DNA of 15,925 nt, taken from positions 1-15,925 of the forward strand of contig CAKQRW010000057.1 of NCBI GenBank assembly GCA_934271655.1, read 5' to 3'. The notes under the pieces are model-generated. The model was not told the origin of the DNA. It did not search any database and saw only the letters and a program-made list of their open reading frames with translations. The stretch comes from an uncultured Bacteroidaceae bacterium. GTDB taxonomy: Bacteria; Bacteroidota; Bacteroidia; Bacteroidales; Bacteroidaceae. A program made the position numbers and the translations under genes. Below, piece after piece: positions 1 through 7,106 of this stretch. The number at the start of each line of letters is the position of its first letter. The first letter of the stretch is position 1.

Positions 1-1
1 C

Positions 2-31
2 GGGCGGGGTTTGGGGATGGGTTTGGGAGGG
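2..31 (+). other. G-quadruplex-forming tract
   Basis: Six runs of three or more G (2-4, 6-9, 13-16, 19-21, 25-27, 29-31) are separated by loops of one to three bases. This satisfies the usual G3+N1-7 motif with runs to spare. Folding is an inference; no neighbouring promoter is visible because the window starts here. Confidence 0.55.
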
Positions 32-140
32 CAGATGGATGGCGGGCATGGAATGCCCGAGTGGCCGGACGGGGAAAATGGGCATGTGGGAGATGCAGGG
101 AGGACACCGGGAGGGTTTGGGATTCATTCAGGATTCGTTC

Positions 141-200
141 AGGATGCGAGAAGGAAAGATAAGATGCAAGAAGGAAAGATAAGATGCAAGAAGGAAAAGA
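141..200 (+). repeat. 20-bp tandem repeat, three copies
   Basis: Three head-to-tail 20-bp units at 141-160, 161-180 and 181-200 share the core GATGCAAGAAGGAAA. Unit 1 differs from unit 2 by two bases near its start, and unit 3 by one near its end. The purine-only bias of the unit makes this a simple variable-number repeat candidate. Confidence 0.8.
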
Positions 201-252
201 GAACAACAAAGAAAAAGTCGAAAAACTGAGGAAAGACGACATAAGAGCATAA

Positions 253-309
253 AAAAGTGGAGAAAGTGAGAAGCTATTGCAATAACAGAACCCCACTCTC
301 TCCACTTTT
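253..309. terminator. Bidirectional hairpin terminator
   Basis: The arms 253-268 and 294-309 pair over 16 positions with one mismatch and enclose a 25-nt loop. The plus strand ends in a T-rich tail (306-312), and the minus strand exits through a run of six T (256-251). It could stop transcription entering from the left and readthrough from fabI at 622, although it lies more than 300 bp past the fabI stop. Confidence 0.6.
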
Positions 310-375
310 ATTATTCGCCATGTATTGTCTTTGGATCGCCTACACCTTTTTTACTATAAATCACGTGCGAGCTTT

Positions 376-484
376 TACCATATAAATAGGATGCCTATAC
401 CATATAAAGGATATATCTATACCATATAAAAATACAGATGCCGTTATAACCTATACCATATAATAATACAGATGTCATTACACG
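376..484. repeat. TACCATATAA phased repeats
   Basis: The 10-mer TACCATATAA occurs exactly at 376, 398, 420 and 454, so spacings are 22, 22 and 34 bp. The last two copies sit in a 34-bp tandem unit (417-450 and 451-484) that also repeats AATACAGATG. The stretch is very AT-rich and intergenic. Spacing near multiples of the helical turn suggests curvature or protein binding, but this is inference. Confidence 0.75.
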
Positions 485-495
485 GACAACAGCTT

Positions 496-569
496 CTGCA
501 CATTATTATTTATATAATATCTGCACATCATTATTTATATAATACACGCATGTAAGATTTATATAACAC
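496..569. repeat. 25-bp AT-rich tandem repeat
   Basis: The word ATTTATATAA recurs at 508, 533 and 557 (spacing 25 and 24). The first two units (496-520, 521-545) are nearly identical and begin CTGCACAT; the third is diverged and begins CGCATG. It continues the repeat-rich spacer next to the fabI 3' end but has a different unit from 376-484. Confidence 0.75.
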
Positions 570-621
570 ACGCAGACTTACCGCAGACTGCCATGCGCTG
601 CATCATCAGCGCACACTCATG

Positions 622-1485
622 TTAGCCATAGATGATCTTGCCTGTATCCTTGTCAGTATTCTCATCTATGAAAGACTTATTGTACTGAGTCATGCCACGG
701 AGCGACATGCCCATGTTAGAGAAGCCTCCATCATGGAAGAGAGTCTGCATCGTAACCTTCTTTGTAAGGTCGGAGAACATAACGACGCAATAATCCGCGC
801 ATTCGTCCGCGCTTGCATTTCCAAGCGGAGACATGCGGTCAGAGAAATCATAGAGTCCATCAAAGCCCTTGATGCCTGAGCCAGCTGTGGTGAATGTAGG
901 AGACTGGCTGATAGTGTTCACGCGCACGCCCTTCTCGCGTCCGTAGATGTAGCCGAAGGAGCGAGCGATAGACTCAAGCAGAGACTTGGCGTCAGCCATA
1001 TCGTTGTAGCCAAAGAACGTGCGGTGACTTGCCACATACGTGAGGGCAAGCACACTTGCGCAATCATTCAGGGCATCAAGCTTCTTTGCCACCTGGAGCA
1101 TCTTATGGAATGAGATGGCAGAAATGTCGAGAGTCTTGTCCAAAAGGCTGTAGTCAAGGTCATCATAAGTGCGCTTCTTTCTCATGTTGGCGCTCATAGC
1201 ACATGAGTGGAGCACGAAATCGATCTTGCCACCAAGAGCCTTCTGAGCCTCTGTGAAAAGCATTTCCAGATCCTCCACGCTTGTAGCGTCGGCAGCTATG
1301 ACAGTTGCGCCAGTCTTCTCTGCGAGCTGGGCTATAGTACCCATGCGGCAAGCCACGGCAGTGTTTGTGAGCACGATTTCTGCTCCTTCCTCCACTACGC
1401 GCTCTGCCACCTTCCATGCGATAGACTGGTCATTGAGTGCGCCAAAGATGATACCTTTCTTTCCTTTAAGCAAGTTGTAAGCCAT
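622..1485 (-). CDS. fabI: Enoyl-ACP reductase (NADH), FabI
   Basis: Enoyl-[acyl-carrier-protein] reductase catalyses the last, NAD(P)H-dependent reduction of each round of type II fatty acid elongation in the cytosol. The 287 residues form one short-chain dehydrogenase (Rossmann) domain, as expected for Bacteroidota FabI. The start GKKGIIFGALNDQSIAW (8-24) is the FabI form of the dinucleotide-binding loop. LTYVA places Tyr150 and GYNDMADAK places Tyr160 and Lys167, giving the Tyr-x6-Lys catalytic spacing that distinguishes enoyl reductases from ordinary SDRs (Tyr-x3-Lys). The start is chosen because MAYNLLKGKKG is the usual N-terminus and a TAACTTTG promoter element lies about 57 bp upstream. 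It is monocistronic here: the tRNA gene upstream is divergent and the downstream side is a repeat-rich spacer. Confidence 0.96.
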   Translation of the reverse strand: MAYNLLKGKKGIIFGALNDQSIAWKVAERVVEEGAEIVLTNTAVACRMGTIAQLAEKTGATVIAADATSVEDLEMLFTEAQKALGGKIDFVLHSCAMSANMRKKRTYDDLDYSLLDKTLDISAISFHKMLQVAKKLDALNDCASVLALTYVASHRTFFGYNDMADAKSLLESIARSFGYIYGREKGVRVNTISQSPTFTTAGSGIKGFDGLYDFSDRMSPLGNASADECADYCVVMFSDLTKKVTMQTLFHDGGFSNMGMSLRGMTQYNKSFIDENTDKDTGKIIYG

Positions 1486-1541
1486 AAATAAATCCTTCTT
1501 GTTTTTTTAATTATTTTTGCTGTTTTACCTTAAATCGGGTG

Positions 1542-1549
1542 CAAAGTTA
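1542..1549 (-). promoter_or_regulatory. fabI promoter, -7 element
   Basis: On the minus strand 1549-1542 reads TAACTTTG, an exact match to the Bacteroidota -7 box TAnnTTTG, and continues CACC. It lies 57 bp from the fabI ATG. No clear -33 TTTG is seen at the expected spacing, so the call rests on the -7 box and position. Confidence 0.6.
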
Positions 1550-1611
1550 CGAAAAAAATATTGATTCTCATGTTTTTTTCATCATTCTTGCAAAAAAATC
1601 TCCAAAACCTT

Positions 1612-1641
1612 TGGTCAGTTTCCAGAAATGTCGTAACTTTG
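1612..1641 (+). promoter_or_regulatory. tRNA(CAT) promoter
   Basis: TTTG at 1612-1615 is followed by an 18-bp spacer and TAACTTTG at 1634-1641, matching the Bacteroidota sigma(ABfr) pattern. The tRNA begins 37 bp after the -7 box. The downstream bases CACTCGC are shared with the tRNA-Phe promoter at 14174-14204. Confidence 0.8.
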
Positions 1642-1677
1642 CACTCGCTAAAGGGAAAACAAAACACCTATAGTGAT

Positions 1678-1754
1678 GGCGAGGTAGCTCAGCCGGTTAG
1701 AGCGTCGGATTCATAATCCGGAGGTCGAGGGTTCGAGCCCCTCCCTCGCTACCA
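1678..1754 (+). tRNA. tRNA with CAT anticodon (elongator Met likely)
   Basis: A complete cloverleaf of 77 nt including an encoded CCA. The acceptor stem GGCGAGG pairs with CCTCGCT (a G-U at the end), the D stem is GCTC/GAGC, the anticodon CAT is at 1712-1714 and the T loop TTCGAGC is closed by GAGGG/CCCTC. The anticodon stem lacks the three consecutive G-C pairs of initiator tRNA, so it is elongator tRNA-Met or a tRNA-Ile whose C34 becomes lysidine. The sequence alone does not decide between these; Met is favoured. Confidence 0.93.
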
Positions 1755-1790
1755 AGAGCAGTTGCAAGTCTTTGCAGCTGCTCTTTTCTT
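1754..1790 (+). terminator. Intrinsic terminator of the CAT tRNA
   Basis: Arms 1754-1767 and 1772-1785 pair over 14 positions with one G-T, around a 4-nt loop, followed by a T-rich run. The stem begins right at the end of the tRNA, so little 3' trailer is left. Confidence 0.85.
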
Positions 1791-1944
1791 ATTTTACAAC
1801 TTATATATATAATACGAGCCTTGTGTTATATTATGATACAGCTCTTGTATTCCATCAAGCTTAATGCATCCGACATGCACAGTCACATGCACAACAGCCC
1901 AAACAGAGCATCAAGCGCTAACATCAACCAATAACTTTTGCCTT

Positions 1945-2595
1945 ATGGAAAATCTCATAGAAATAATCATTCGCCTGGCATCAGCCATGTTGCTCGGAGG
2001 CATCATCGGCATAGAGAGAGAATACCGCAGCAAAGATGCTGGATTCAGAACACATTTTCTCGTATCGTTAGGCAGCGCATTATTCTGCGTAGTGTCACAA
2101 TACGGCTTTGGCGACGGTCAGCACGACTACTCCCGCGTAGCAGCCCAGGTAGTGTCAGGCATAGGATTCATAGGCGCTGGCACCATCATCTTCCAGAAGA
2201 ACATGATCAAAGGACTGACGACAGCGGCTGGCCTATGGGTGACAGCGGCCATCGGTCTGGCTTGCGGCACTGGCATGTACCTGGCAGCGGCCACCACAAC
2301 CGTGCTTGTATTATTAGGCCTGGAAGTGCTCAACTCCTTCCTGCCCCATTTAGGATCCACCAGAATGCAAGTCTCCTTTACTGCTACCACCAAGGAAAGC
2401 GTGAAAAGCGCCATCAAGAGGATAAAGAACCACAACATAGATATACACTCATACGAGCTGAAGGAGAGACGCACATCCAAAGGTGAGATATATGAGGCAA
2501 ATATTGAGCTAAGAATCAAATACGGCCAAAAGCATGAGGACGTGCTCAGCTATATAGAAGACTTCGACGATGTGACCATCTCAAGCATGGAGTAG
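1945..2595 (+). CDS. MgtC/SapB family membrane protein
   Basis: A 216-residue inner-membrane protein of the MgtC/SapB family. Family members are linked to growth in low magnesium, to virulence and, in some bacteria, to control of ATP synthase or phosphate uptake; which applies here is unknown. The family core is clear: GIIGIERE (19-26), AGFRTHFLVSLGSAL (32-46), VSGIGFIGAGTI (70-81) and IKGLTTAAGLWVTAAIGLA (88-106), spread over four or five hydrophobic segments up to about residue 130. Residues 140-216 form a soluble, charged tail, probably the ACT-like domain seen in longer members. The frame is open back to ATG 1864, but the 27 extra residues are polar and unlike the family, so the ATG at 1945 is preferred. 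No strong promoter matching TAnnTTTG is seen; the gene stands alone. Confidence 0.9.
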   Translation: MENLIEIIIRLASAMLLGGIIGIEREYRSKDAGFRTHFLVSLGSALFCVVSQYGFGDGQHDYSRVAAQVVSGIGFIGAGTIIFQKNMIKGLTTAAGLWVTAAIGLACGTGMYLAAATTTVLVLLGLEVLNSFLPHLGSTRMQVSFTATTKESVKSAIKRIKNHNIDIHSYELKERRTSKGEIYEANIELRIKYGQKHEDVLSYIEDFDDVTISSME

Positions 2596-2629
2596 GTAGA
2601 CATTTAATAACCTTATTATAGAAACATCC

Positions 2630-2723
2630 CTGCAAGCACGACAGGCAACCGCAAACGACAACAGGAGCCTGTGAATCACAACAGGCAACTGCAAGCACGA
2701 CAGGCTACCGCAAACGACAACAG
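2630..2723. repeat. Duplicated 35-bp repeat
   Basis: Positions 2630-2664 and 2689-2723 are 35-bp direct repeats with 34 of 35 bases identical (A/T difference near the middle). The 24 bp between them repeats parts of the same words (ACAGG, CAACAGGCAACTGC), so the block looks like a decayed tandem array with a 59-bp period. It lies just past the mgtC-like stop codon. No gene or terminator function is evident. Confidence 0.85.
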
Positions 2724-2824
2724 CCCCCTGCATGCCGTGACAGACGCATCCTTGTGCACTCACACATACATTTGCTTTATAGAGCAAGCCCAGCACATGA
2801 CATATTTATAAAGACAAAAACAGA

Positions 2825-2858
2825 GCAAGCCCCAAGCCTATCCCGGCTTGGGGCTTGC
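2825..2858 (-). terminator. Strong intrinsic terminator of the histidine kinase gene
   Basis: A perfect 14-bp stem (2825-2838 with 2845-2858) with loop TATCCC. On the minus strand it is followed by TCTGTTTTTGTCTTT, the usual U-rich tail. It lies 22 bp past the kinase stop codon. It might also stop plus-strand readthrough from mgtC, but the plus side has no T run. Confidence 0.9.
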
Positions 2859-2879
2859 CCTGTGTATTCAAGCTCCACA

Positions 2880-5264
2880 TCAGTTATCCCTTCTTGCCTT
2901 TTCCCCAGAACGGACCACACTCACCCCGTCAGCTCCCGGAAGAGCCACCTCCTTGAGATTGCAAGGATGCACAAAGACAAAGCGCGCTCCATTCTTATAC
3001 TCCCTGTCAAGATAGACCTGTCCATTGAGAGCCTCCGAAATGCTCACACATATATTGAGCCCAAGTCCTATACCCCGAAGCGAGGAGATGCCTTTCTCAA
3101 ACCTATTGAAAATCTTGTCCTGCAATTCTGGCGGCACGCCCATGCCCGTGTCAGTCACAGAGAAAGTGATGTTCCCAGGATGAGCCGTAGTGGAAACGCC
3201 TATCACCACCTCACCCTTCGTAGTGTGCTTATAGGCATTAGTAAGGAAATTAGTGAGCACCTGACACACTCTACGCTTGTCCGTATACAGCATAGTCCCA
3301 TCAGGCACATCAGACTCGATGCGCTGTTTCACGCCATCAGGCAGTCGTGAAGAGACCATATATGATGCGCTGCGGCACATGTCGTTTATGTCTGTATCCG
3401 ACAAGAGCAACTTGTACTTGCCACTCTCAAAGTCGGATATATCAAGGATATCAGACACGAGCGTAGTCAGCATCTCAGTATTGCTGGTGATTATCTTGCC
3501 ATACTCATCCAGCTCCTCATCGCTTATAGAGTCGCGCATTTCCTTCATGCAGAGAATCTGCGAGAAGCCGCATATGCAGTTGAGCGGAGTGCGAAGCTCG
3601 TGGCTCATGTTCTGCAAGAAGCGCTCCTGCACCTTGCGCGCATGCAGAGCCACACGCACAGCCTTCTTCAGCTTGACAGAGTTGAAATACAGCAACAGCG
3701 ATAACATGGCAAAGCCCAAGAGAATGATCACGCCAATGACAATCACCTCCTTATAGTATGTGCGGCAGAACTCCCACACGGAGAATTGCCGTGTCGTGGC
3801 AGCATACTTCGTCATAGACGCAAACACATCAGGCATAGACACCACATGCGTGGAGCGGTTGAGTATGCCAAGCAGTTCAGGCTCATCCTTATTCACTCCA
3901 AAGCCAACAAGCACATGCCTTGACAAAGGCAGGCGGTAGAAGTCGAGCGAAGGAATTATAAGATACGCCTGGTATGATGAGTAGAGAAGACAGTCCGCCT
4001 CGCCCCTCCGCAGAGCCTGCTCACACTCCTTCACAGAGGCATACGTCTTTATCTTCCATTGTGGGTAATAATAGCTAACAAACCATTTCTTGCTCACATT
4101 GCCATCAAGCACAGCCACCACATTACTGTCGCTCTCATTGAGTCCAGCCTTAGTCGTGATGGCAAACATAGTGCTCTCGAGCATAGGCGCAGACACCATG
4201 CATCCATTTTCAGACGCCAACTCCTGATTAGAATACAAAGGGAACGCACAGTCAATCTCGCCCCTTCTCATGGCATCCAACATATCCCTGTGCGTGTCGA
4301 AAGCCACAGGCTCGAAGTCAATCTCAATATTATGGAAGGCAGAAGATATCTCACCCAGCAATGTCTCCAGCCCTCCTATAAGCTTTCCTGTCTTTTCATC
4401 CTTAGCGCAGTAGGCCAGATTATCCTTAGCATATCCCACCTTGACAGGTCCGTGCGCCATCAGCCATTTTCTCTGCGCAGGCATCAGCTCGCGATAAAGG
4501 TCTCTATCCGCCAAAGAGCCATGCACATGGTCCATGTAGCACGTGTCAGCATCATGCATGGTCTTCACCATCTTGTCCAGTTCAGCCTTCAAGTCCGAGC
4601 GATGGATGTTAAAGGCGAAATACACATCCGCACTGTCTATGCGGCACACAGGCTCCATATCTTTAGCAAAGTGCGAGCCAAAACCTATAAAGGCATCAAA
4701 CATCCCTTTCTTGAACTTAGCCCTCGCATCATCATCTCCGTCCACCTCCACGACCTTTGCTTTGATGCCCTGCCTATCCAGCCACCGCCTAAGAGTTATT
4801 TCTGAATAGCTGCCGCGGTTCACCCCGATACGCTTGCCGTTGAGCGTCCTGGGCTTGCCAGCCACTATCCCCGCATTCTTGCGCATAATGACAATCTCAT
4901 ACCGCTCACGTCCCATAGGCTCATCAGAGAAGAGCATCTTGCCCATTCTCTCAGGACTCTTCGTGACAAACGGCAGCACATCAATCCTGCCCTCACCCAG
5001 AGCGTTGAGCAACGAGGCCCATGTGCCAGACACATAGTCACAGCGCCAGCCCAGATGGTGGGCCAGCTCCTCCTGATAGTCAAAAGAGATTCCTACTCTG
5101 GTTTCACCTTTTTCCGCCAGGCCATAGCAGTTCTCCTGCCACCCCATCTTCACTATCTTACTATCTGGCATGTCATCATAGGCCAGCGCCGTCAATGTGC
5201 AGGCCATATACACTATGATAGAAACTATACAACACACGCCTGTCTTCTTGAATACGCGTATCAT
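2880..5264 (-). CDS. Sensor histidine kinase with two periplasmic solute-binding domains
   Basis: A 794-residue membrane sensor kinase. Residues 1-28 are a signal peptide (ALA cleavage site at 26-28). Two tandem SBP_bac_3-like modules follow, about 36-250 and 272-490; the second opens with the typical VKVGYAKDNLAYC. One transmembrane helix spans about 507-527. The cytoplasmic part has the H box FLQNMSHELRTPLN with His555, the N box NFLTNAYKH (672-680), the G1 box VTDTGMGVP (703-711), the F box IFNRFEK and the G2 box GIGLGLNI. It ends soon after the ATPase domain, so there is no receiver or output domain, and no response regulator gene is next to it. The ligand is unknown; SBP domains suggest small amino-acid-like molecules. 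It lies 80 bp behind the purF-like gene on the same strand with no clear promoter of its own, so co-transcription is possible. Confidence 0.92.
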   Translation of the reverse strand: MIRVFKKTGVCCIVSIIVYMACTLTALAYDDMPDSKIVKMGWQENCYGLAEKGETRVGISFDYQEELAHHLGWRCDYVSGTWASLLNALGEGRIDVLPFVTKSPERMGKMLFSDEPMGRERYEIVIMRKNAGIVAGKPRTLNGKRIGVNRGSYSEITLRRWLDRQGIKAKVVEVDGDDDARAKFKKGMFDAFIGFGSHFAKDMEPVCRIDSADVYFAFNIHRSDLKAELDKMVKTMHDADTCYMDHVHGSLADRDLYRELMPAQRKWLMAHGPVKVGYAKDNLAYCAKDEKTGKLIGGLETLLGEISSAFHNIEIDFEPVAFDTHRDMLDAMRRGEIDCAFPLYSNQELASENGCMVSAPMLESTMFAITTKAGLNESDSNVVAVLDGNVSKKWFVSYYYPQWKIKTYASVKECEQALRRGEADCLLYSSYQAYLIIPSLDFYRLPLSRHVLVGFGVNKDEPELLGILNRSTHVVSMPDVFASMTKYAATTRQFSVWEFCRTYYKEVIVIGVIILLGFAMLSLLLYFNSVKLKKAVRVALHARKVQERFLQNMSHELRTPLNCICGFSQILCMKEMRDSISDEELDEYGKIITSNTEMLTTLVSDILDISDFESGKYKLLLSDTDINDMCRSASYMVSSRLPDGVKQRIESDVPDGTMLYTDKRRVCQVLTNFLTNAYKHTTKGEVVIGVSTTAHPGNITFSVTDTGMGVPPELQDKIFNRFEKGISSLRGIGLGLNICVSISEALNGQVYLDREYKNGARFVFVHPCNLKEVALPGADGVSVVRSGEKARRDN

Positions 5265-5297
5265 GACTGTTAGGTATTGTTAGCTATATTGTATAAA

Positions 5298-5328
5298 GGC
5301 GGCATCACGCTATCTCACGCTTGCCGCC
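5298..5328 (-). terminator. Possible weak terminator after the purF-like gene
   Basis: A 7-bp perfect stem (5298-5304 with 5322-5328) and a 17-nt loop, followed on the minus strand by TTTATA. The stem is GC-rich but short and the U tract is poor, so it may only attenuate transcription into the kinase gene. Confidence 0.35.
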
Positions 5329-5344
5329 CCAAACATTATCATTA

Positions 5345-6832
5345 TCATTCATTTACATTTTCTTCCTCAAGAGAGAAGAAAGAGCTTCCGTCGAAGCAAT
5401 GTGTGCACACGTCACACTTCTCCAGGCCAATAGCCTTCACAATAGTCTCCAGCTTAGAGAACTGTAGGCTGTCAAGGTTCAGGCGTCGGGCTATCTCCGC
5501 CACCATGGCCTTATACTCAGGCGAATCGGTAGTGGCGTAAGCCTTAATGCGCTCAGGAGCTATGGTCACCTCCTTGCCGTCAAAAGAGTCTGTGAGCATG
5601 GTGGCCGTGTTGGAGTGAGTCTCCAGGTCACGTATGATTCTTCTGGTGATAAGCTCCAGTTCAGACTTGCTTGCAGAGAAATTGATGAAAGGGCAAGCAT
5701 ATATGAGCGGCGGGCAAGCTATGCGCATGTGCACCTCCTTAGCCCCCAGCTCCTTCAGCACCTGAGTGTTTTCCCTCAGCTGCGTGCCTCTCACGATAGA
5801 GTCGTCGCAGAAGAGGCAGCGACGTCCCTTAAGCATATCCTTGTTGGGTATGAGCTTCATCTTCGCCACGAGATTGCGCACGTCCTGGTTGACAGGCATG
5901 AACGATCGCGGCCACGTAGGCGTGTACTTGCTGATGCCGCGCTGGTATGGTGTCTTGTGCCCTGCGCTGTATCCCACAGCCATGCCCACTCCCGAGTCGG
6001 GGATGCCTCCTACAGAGTCCACCTCCGTAGGGTCCTCCTCGCCCATCACGCGTCCAGTCTCGTAGCGCACATCCTCCACATTCTTGCCTTCATAAGACGA
6101 TGTGGGGAAACCATAATATATCCACAGGAACGAGCACACCTGCATCTTCTTGTTAGGCTTGCGCAGCTGCGTCATCCCCGTAGCCGTGAGATGCACTATC
6201 TCGCCCGGGCCGACATAATAGGAAGTTTCAAATCCGAGATTAGGGAAAGCCGTGTTCTCGCTTGTAGCAGCCATAGCGCCATTCTTCTTTCCTATGACGA
6301 TAGGTGTTCGTCCCCAAGCGTCGCGGGCGGCAATGATGCCATCCTCCGTCAGCAGCAGCATAGAGCAAGAGCCTTTCACCGTGCGGTACACATTCTCTAT
6401 GCCATCGACATAATCCTTTCCCTTGACTATAAGGAGGCCGATGAGCTCAGTCGGGTTGACCTTGCCAGAGGAGAACTCCGACAAGTGCATGTTTTCCTGA
6501 AGCAAGTGATCAGCTATCTCATCCATATTGTTGATCTTAGCCACAGTCACAATGGCGAATCGTCCCAGATGGCTATTGAAGAGCATAGGCTGGGCATCTG
6601 TGTCGCTGATGATGCCAATGCCCGCATTGCCCTCAAACTTAGGCAATTCAGCTTCAAAGCGAGTACGAAAATAAGTGTTCTCCAAGTTATGGATCGAACG
6701 GTAGAATCCTTTTTCCTTGCTGTAAGTGGCCATACCGCCCCGGCGCGTGCCGAGATGCGACTGGTAATCTGTGCCGTAGAACAGTTCAGCCGCGCACTTC
6801 TCTGTTGATACGGTTCCGAAAAAACCTCCCAT
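5345..6832 (-). CDS. PurF-like amidophosphoribosyltransferase lacking the N-terminal nucleophile Cys
   Basis: A 495-residue protein with the overall PurF layout: an N-terminal Ntn-type glutaminase-like domain (1-235) and a C-terminal phosphoribosyltransferase domain. PurF makes 5-phosphoribosylamine from PRPP and glutamine, the first step of purine synthesis. The PRPP loop is intact (CLFCDDSIVRGTQ, 339-351, Asp343/Asp344), and cysteines at 233, 380, 473, 476 and 479 match the Fe-S ligand regions of Bacillus-type PurF. The glutaminase site is not intact. The mature family N-terminus is Cys-Gly, but here it reads MGGFFG; the oxyanion-hole Asn-Gly aligns with Val97-Ala98, and the glutamine-binding Arg of the RYST motif appears to be Ile. 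The upstream DNA gives no alternative start with Cys. It may use ammonia, take it from another protein, or be a regulatory paralogue; a canonical purF is presumably elsewhere. The alignment to PurF is from memory. Confidence 0.85.
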   Translation of the reverse strand: MGGFFGTVSTEKCAAELFYGTDYQSHLGTRRGGMATYSKEKGFYRSIHNLENTYFRTRFEAELPKFEGNAGIGIISDTDAQPMLFNSHLGRFAIVTVAKINNMDEIADHLLQENMHLSEFSSGKVNPTELIGLLIVKGKDYVDGIENVYRTVKGSCSMLLLTEDGIIAARDAWGRTPIVIGKKNGAMAATSENTAFPNLGFETSYYVGPGEIVHLTATGMTQLRKPNKKMQVCSFLWIYYGFPTSSYEGKNVEDVRYETGRVMGEEDPTEVDSVGGIPDSGVGMAVGYSAGHKTPYQRGISKYTPTWPRSFMPVNQDVRNLVAKMKLIPNKDMLKGRRCLFCDDSIVRGTQLRENTQVLKELGAKEVHMRIACPPLIYACPFINFSASKSELELITRRIIRDLETHSNTATMLTDSFDGKEVTIAPERIKAYATTDSPEYKAMVAEIARRLNLDSLQFSKLETIVKAIGLEKCDVCTHCFDGSSFFSLEEENVNE

Positions 6833-6866
6833 ATATAATCTATTCTGTGTTTTTAAAAATACGGTG

Positions 6867-6904
6867 CAAAGTTATAATATTTTGATGATGTAAAAACATC
6901 AAAA
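6867..6904 (-). promoter_or_regulatory. Promoter of the purF-like gene with an overlapping dyad
   Basis: On the minus strand 6874-6867 reads TAACTTTG (exact -7 box), 35 bp before the ATG. Directly upstream, TTTTGATG (6880-6887) and CATCAAAA (6897-6904) form a perfect 8-bp inverted repeat with a 9-bp spacer, lying over the place where the -33 box should be. No good TTTG -33 element is seen. The dyad could be an operator; the regulator is unknown. Confidence 0.55.
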
Positions 6905-6981
6905 CGCCATAAATTCATAAATGTTTCTTAAAAAAACAGCTTTCCTGCAATGATATTATTCTCCGAATGACAAATATTGCA

Positions 6982-6989
6982 TATCTTTA
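6982..6989 (+). promoter_or_regulatory. Tentative promoter of the ATPase-DUF4435 pair
   Basis: TATCTTTA matches 7 of 8 positions of TAnnTTTG and lies 117 bp before the ATG at 7107. No -33 TTTG is seen. This is the best candidate in the 274-bp spacer between the divergent purF-like gene and the ATPase gene. Confidence 0.3.
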
Positions 6990-7106
6990 CGTCAGGATAG
7001 CCGATGCGCCAGAGCCAAGCCGCAAGCATCTGCCGGCCTTGCATCCCCATGCGTCGTCGCTATCCTTCCACAACAAGAACAAGCATTTCAAAATCATTTC
7101 AAGACC

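Larger units (their letters stand above)
1..621. other. Gene-free left flank
   Basis: No convincing gene is seen here. A 72-codon open frame at 11-229 (plus) is glycine-rich then lysine-rich, lies in low-complexity DNA and has no recognisable domain or promoter; a proline-rich minus frame from 127 stays open to the left edge but is equally unsupported. The stretch instead holds a G-rich tract, a 20-bp tandem repeat, a hairpin terminator and two sets of short AT-rich repeats, listed separately. Downstream of the minus-strand fabI it forms a long intergenic spacer. Confidence 0.6.

Noticed and set aside
11..229. Glycine-rich 72-codon frame at the left edge
   Set aside because: It runs through the G-rich tract and the 20-bp tandem repeat, has no promoter and no recognisable family.
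376..569. CRISPR array
   Set aside because: The repeated words are only 10-34 bp, the distances between them are irregular and leave no unique spacers, and no cas genes are present.
1678..1754. Initiator tRNA-fMet
   Set aside because: The anticodon stem has A-T in its lowest pair instead of the three consecutive G-C pairs of initiator tRNAs.
1864..1944. Upstream start for the mgtC-like gene
   Set aside because: The extra 27 residues are polar and not part of the family; ATG 1945 gives the usual N-terminus just before the first membrane helix.
5615..6808. 397-codon plus-strand frame opposite the purF-like gene
   Set aside because: Antisense to a conserved enzyme with intact PRPP-binding motif; no promoter or recognised domain of its own.
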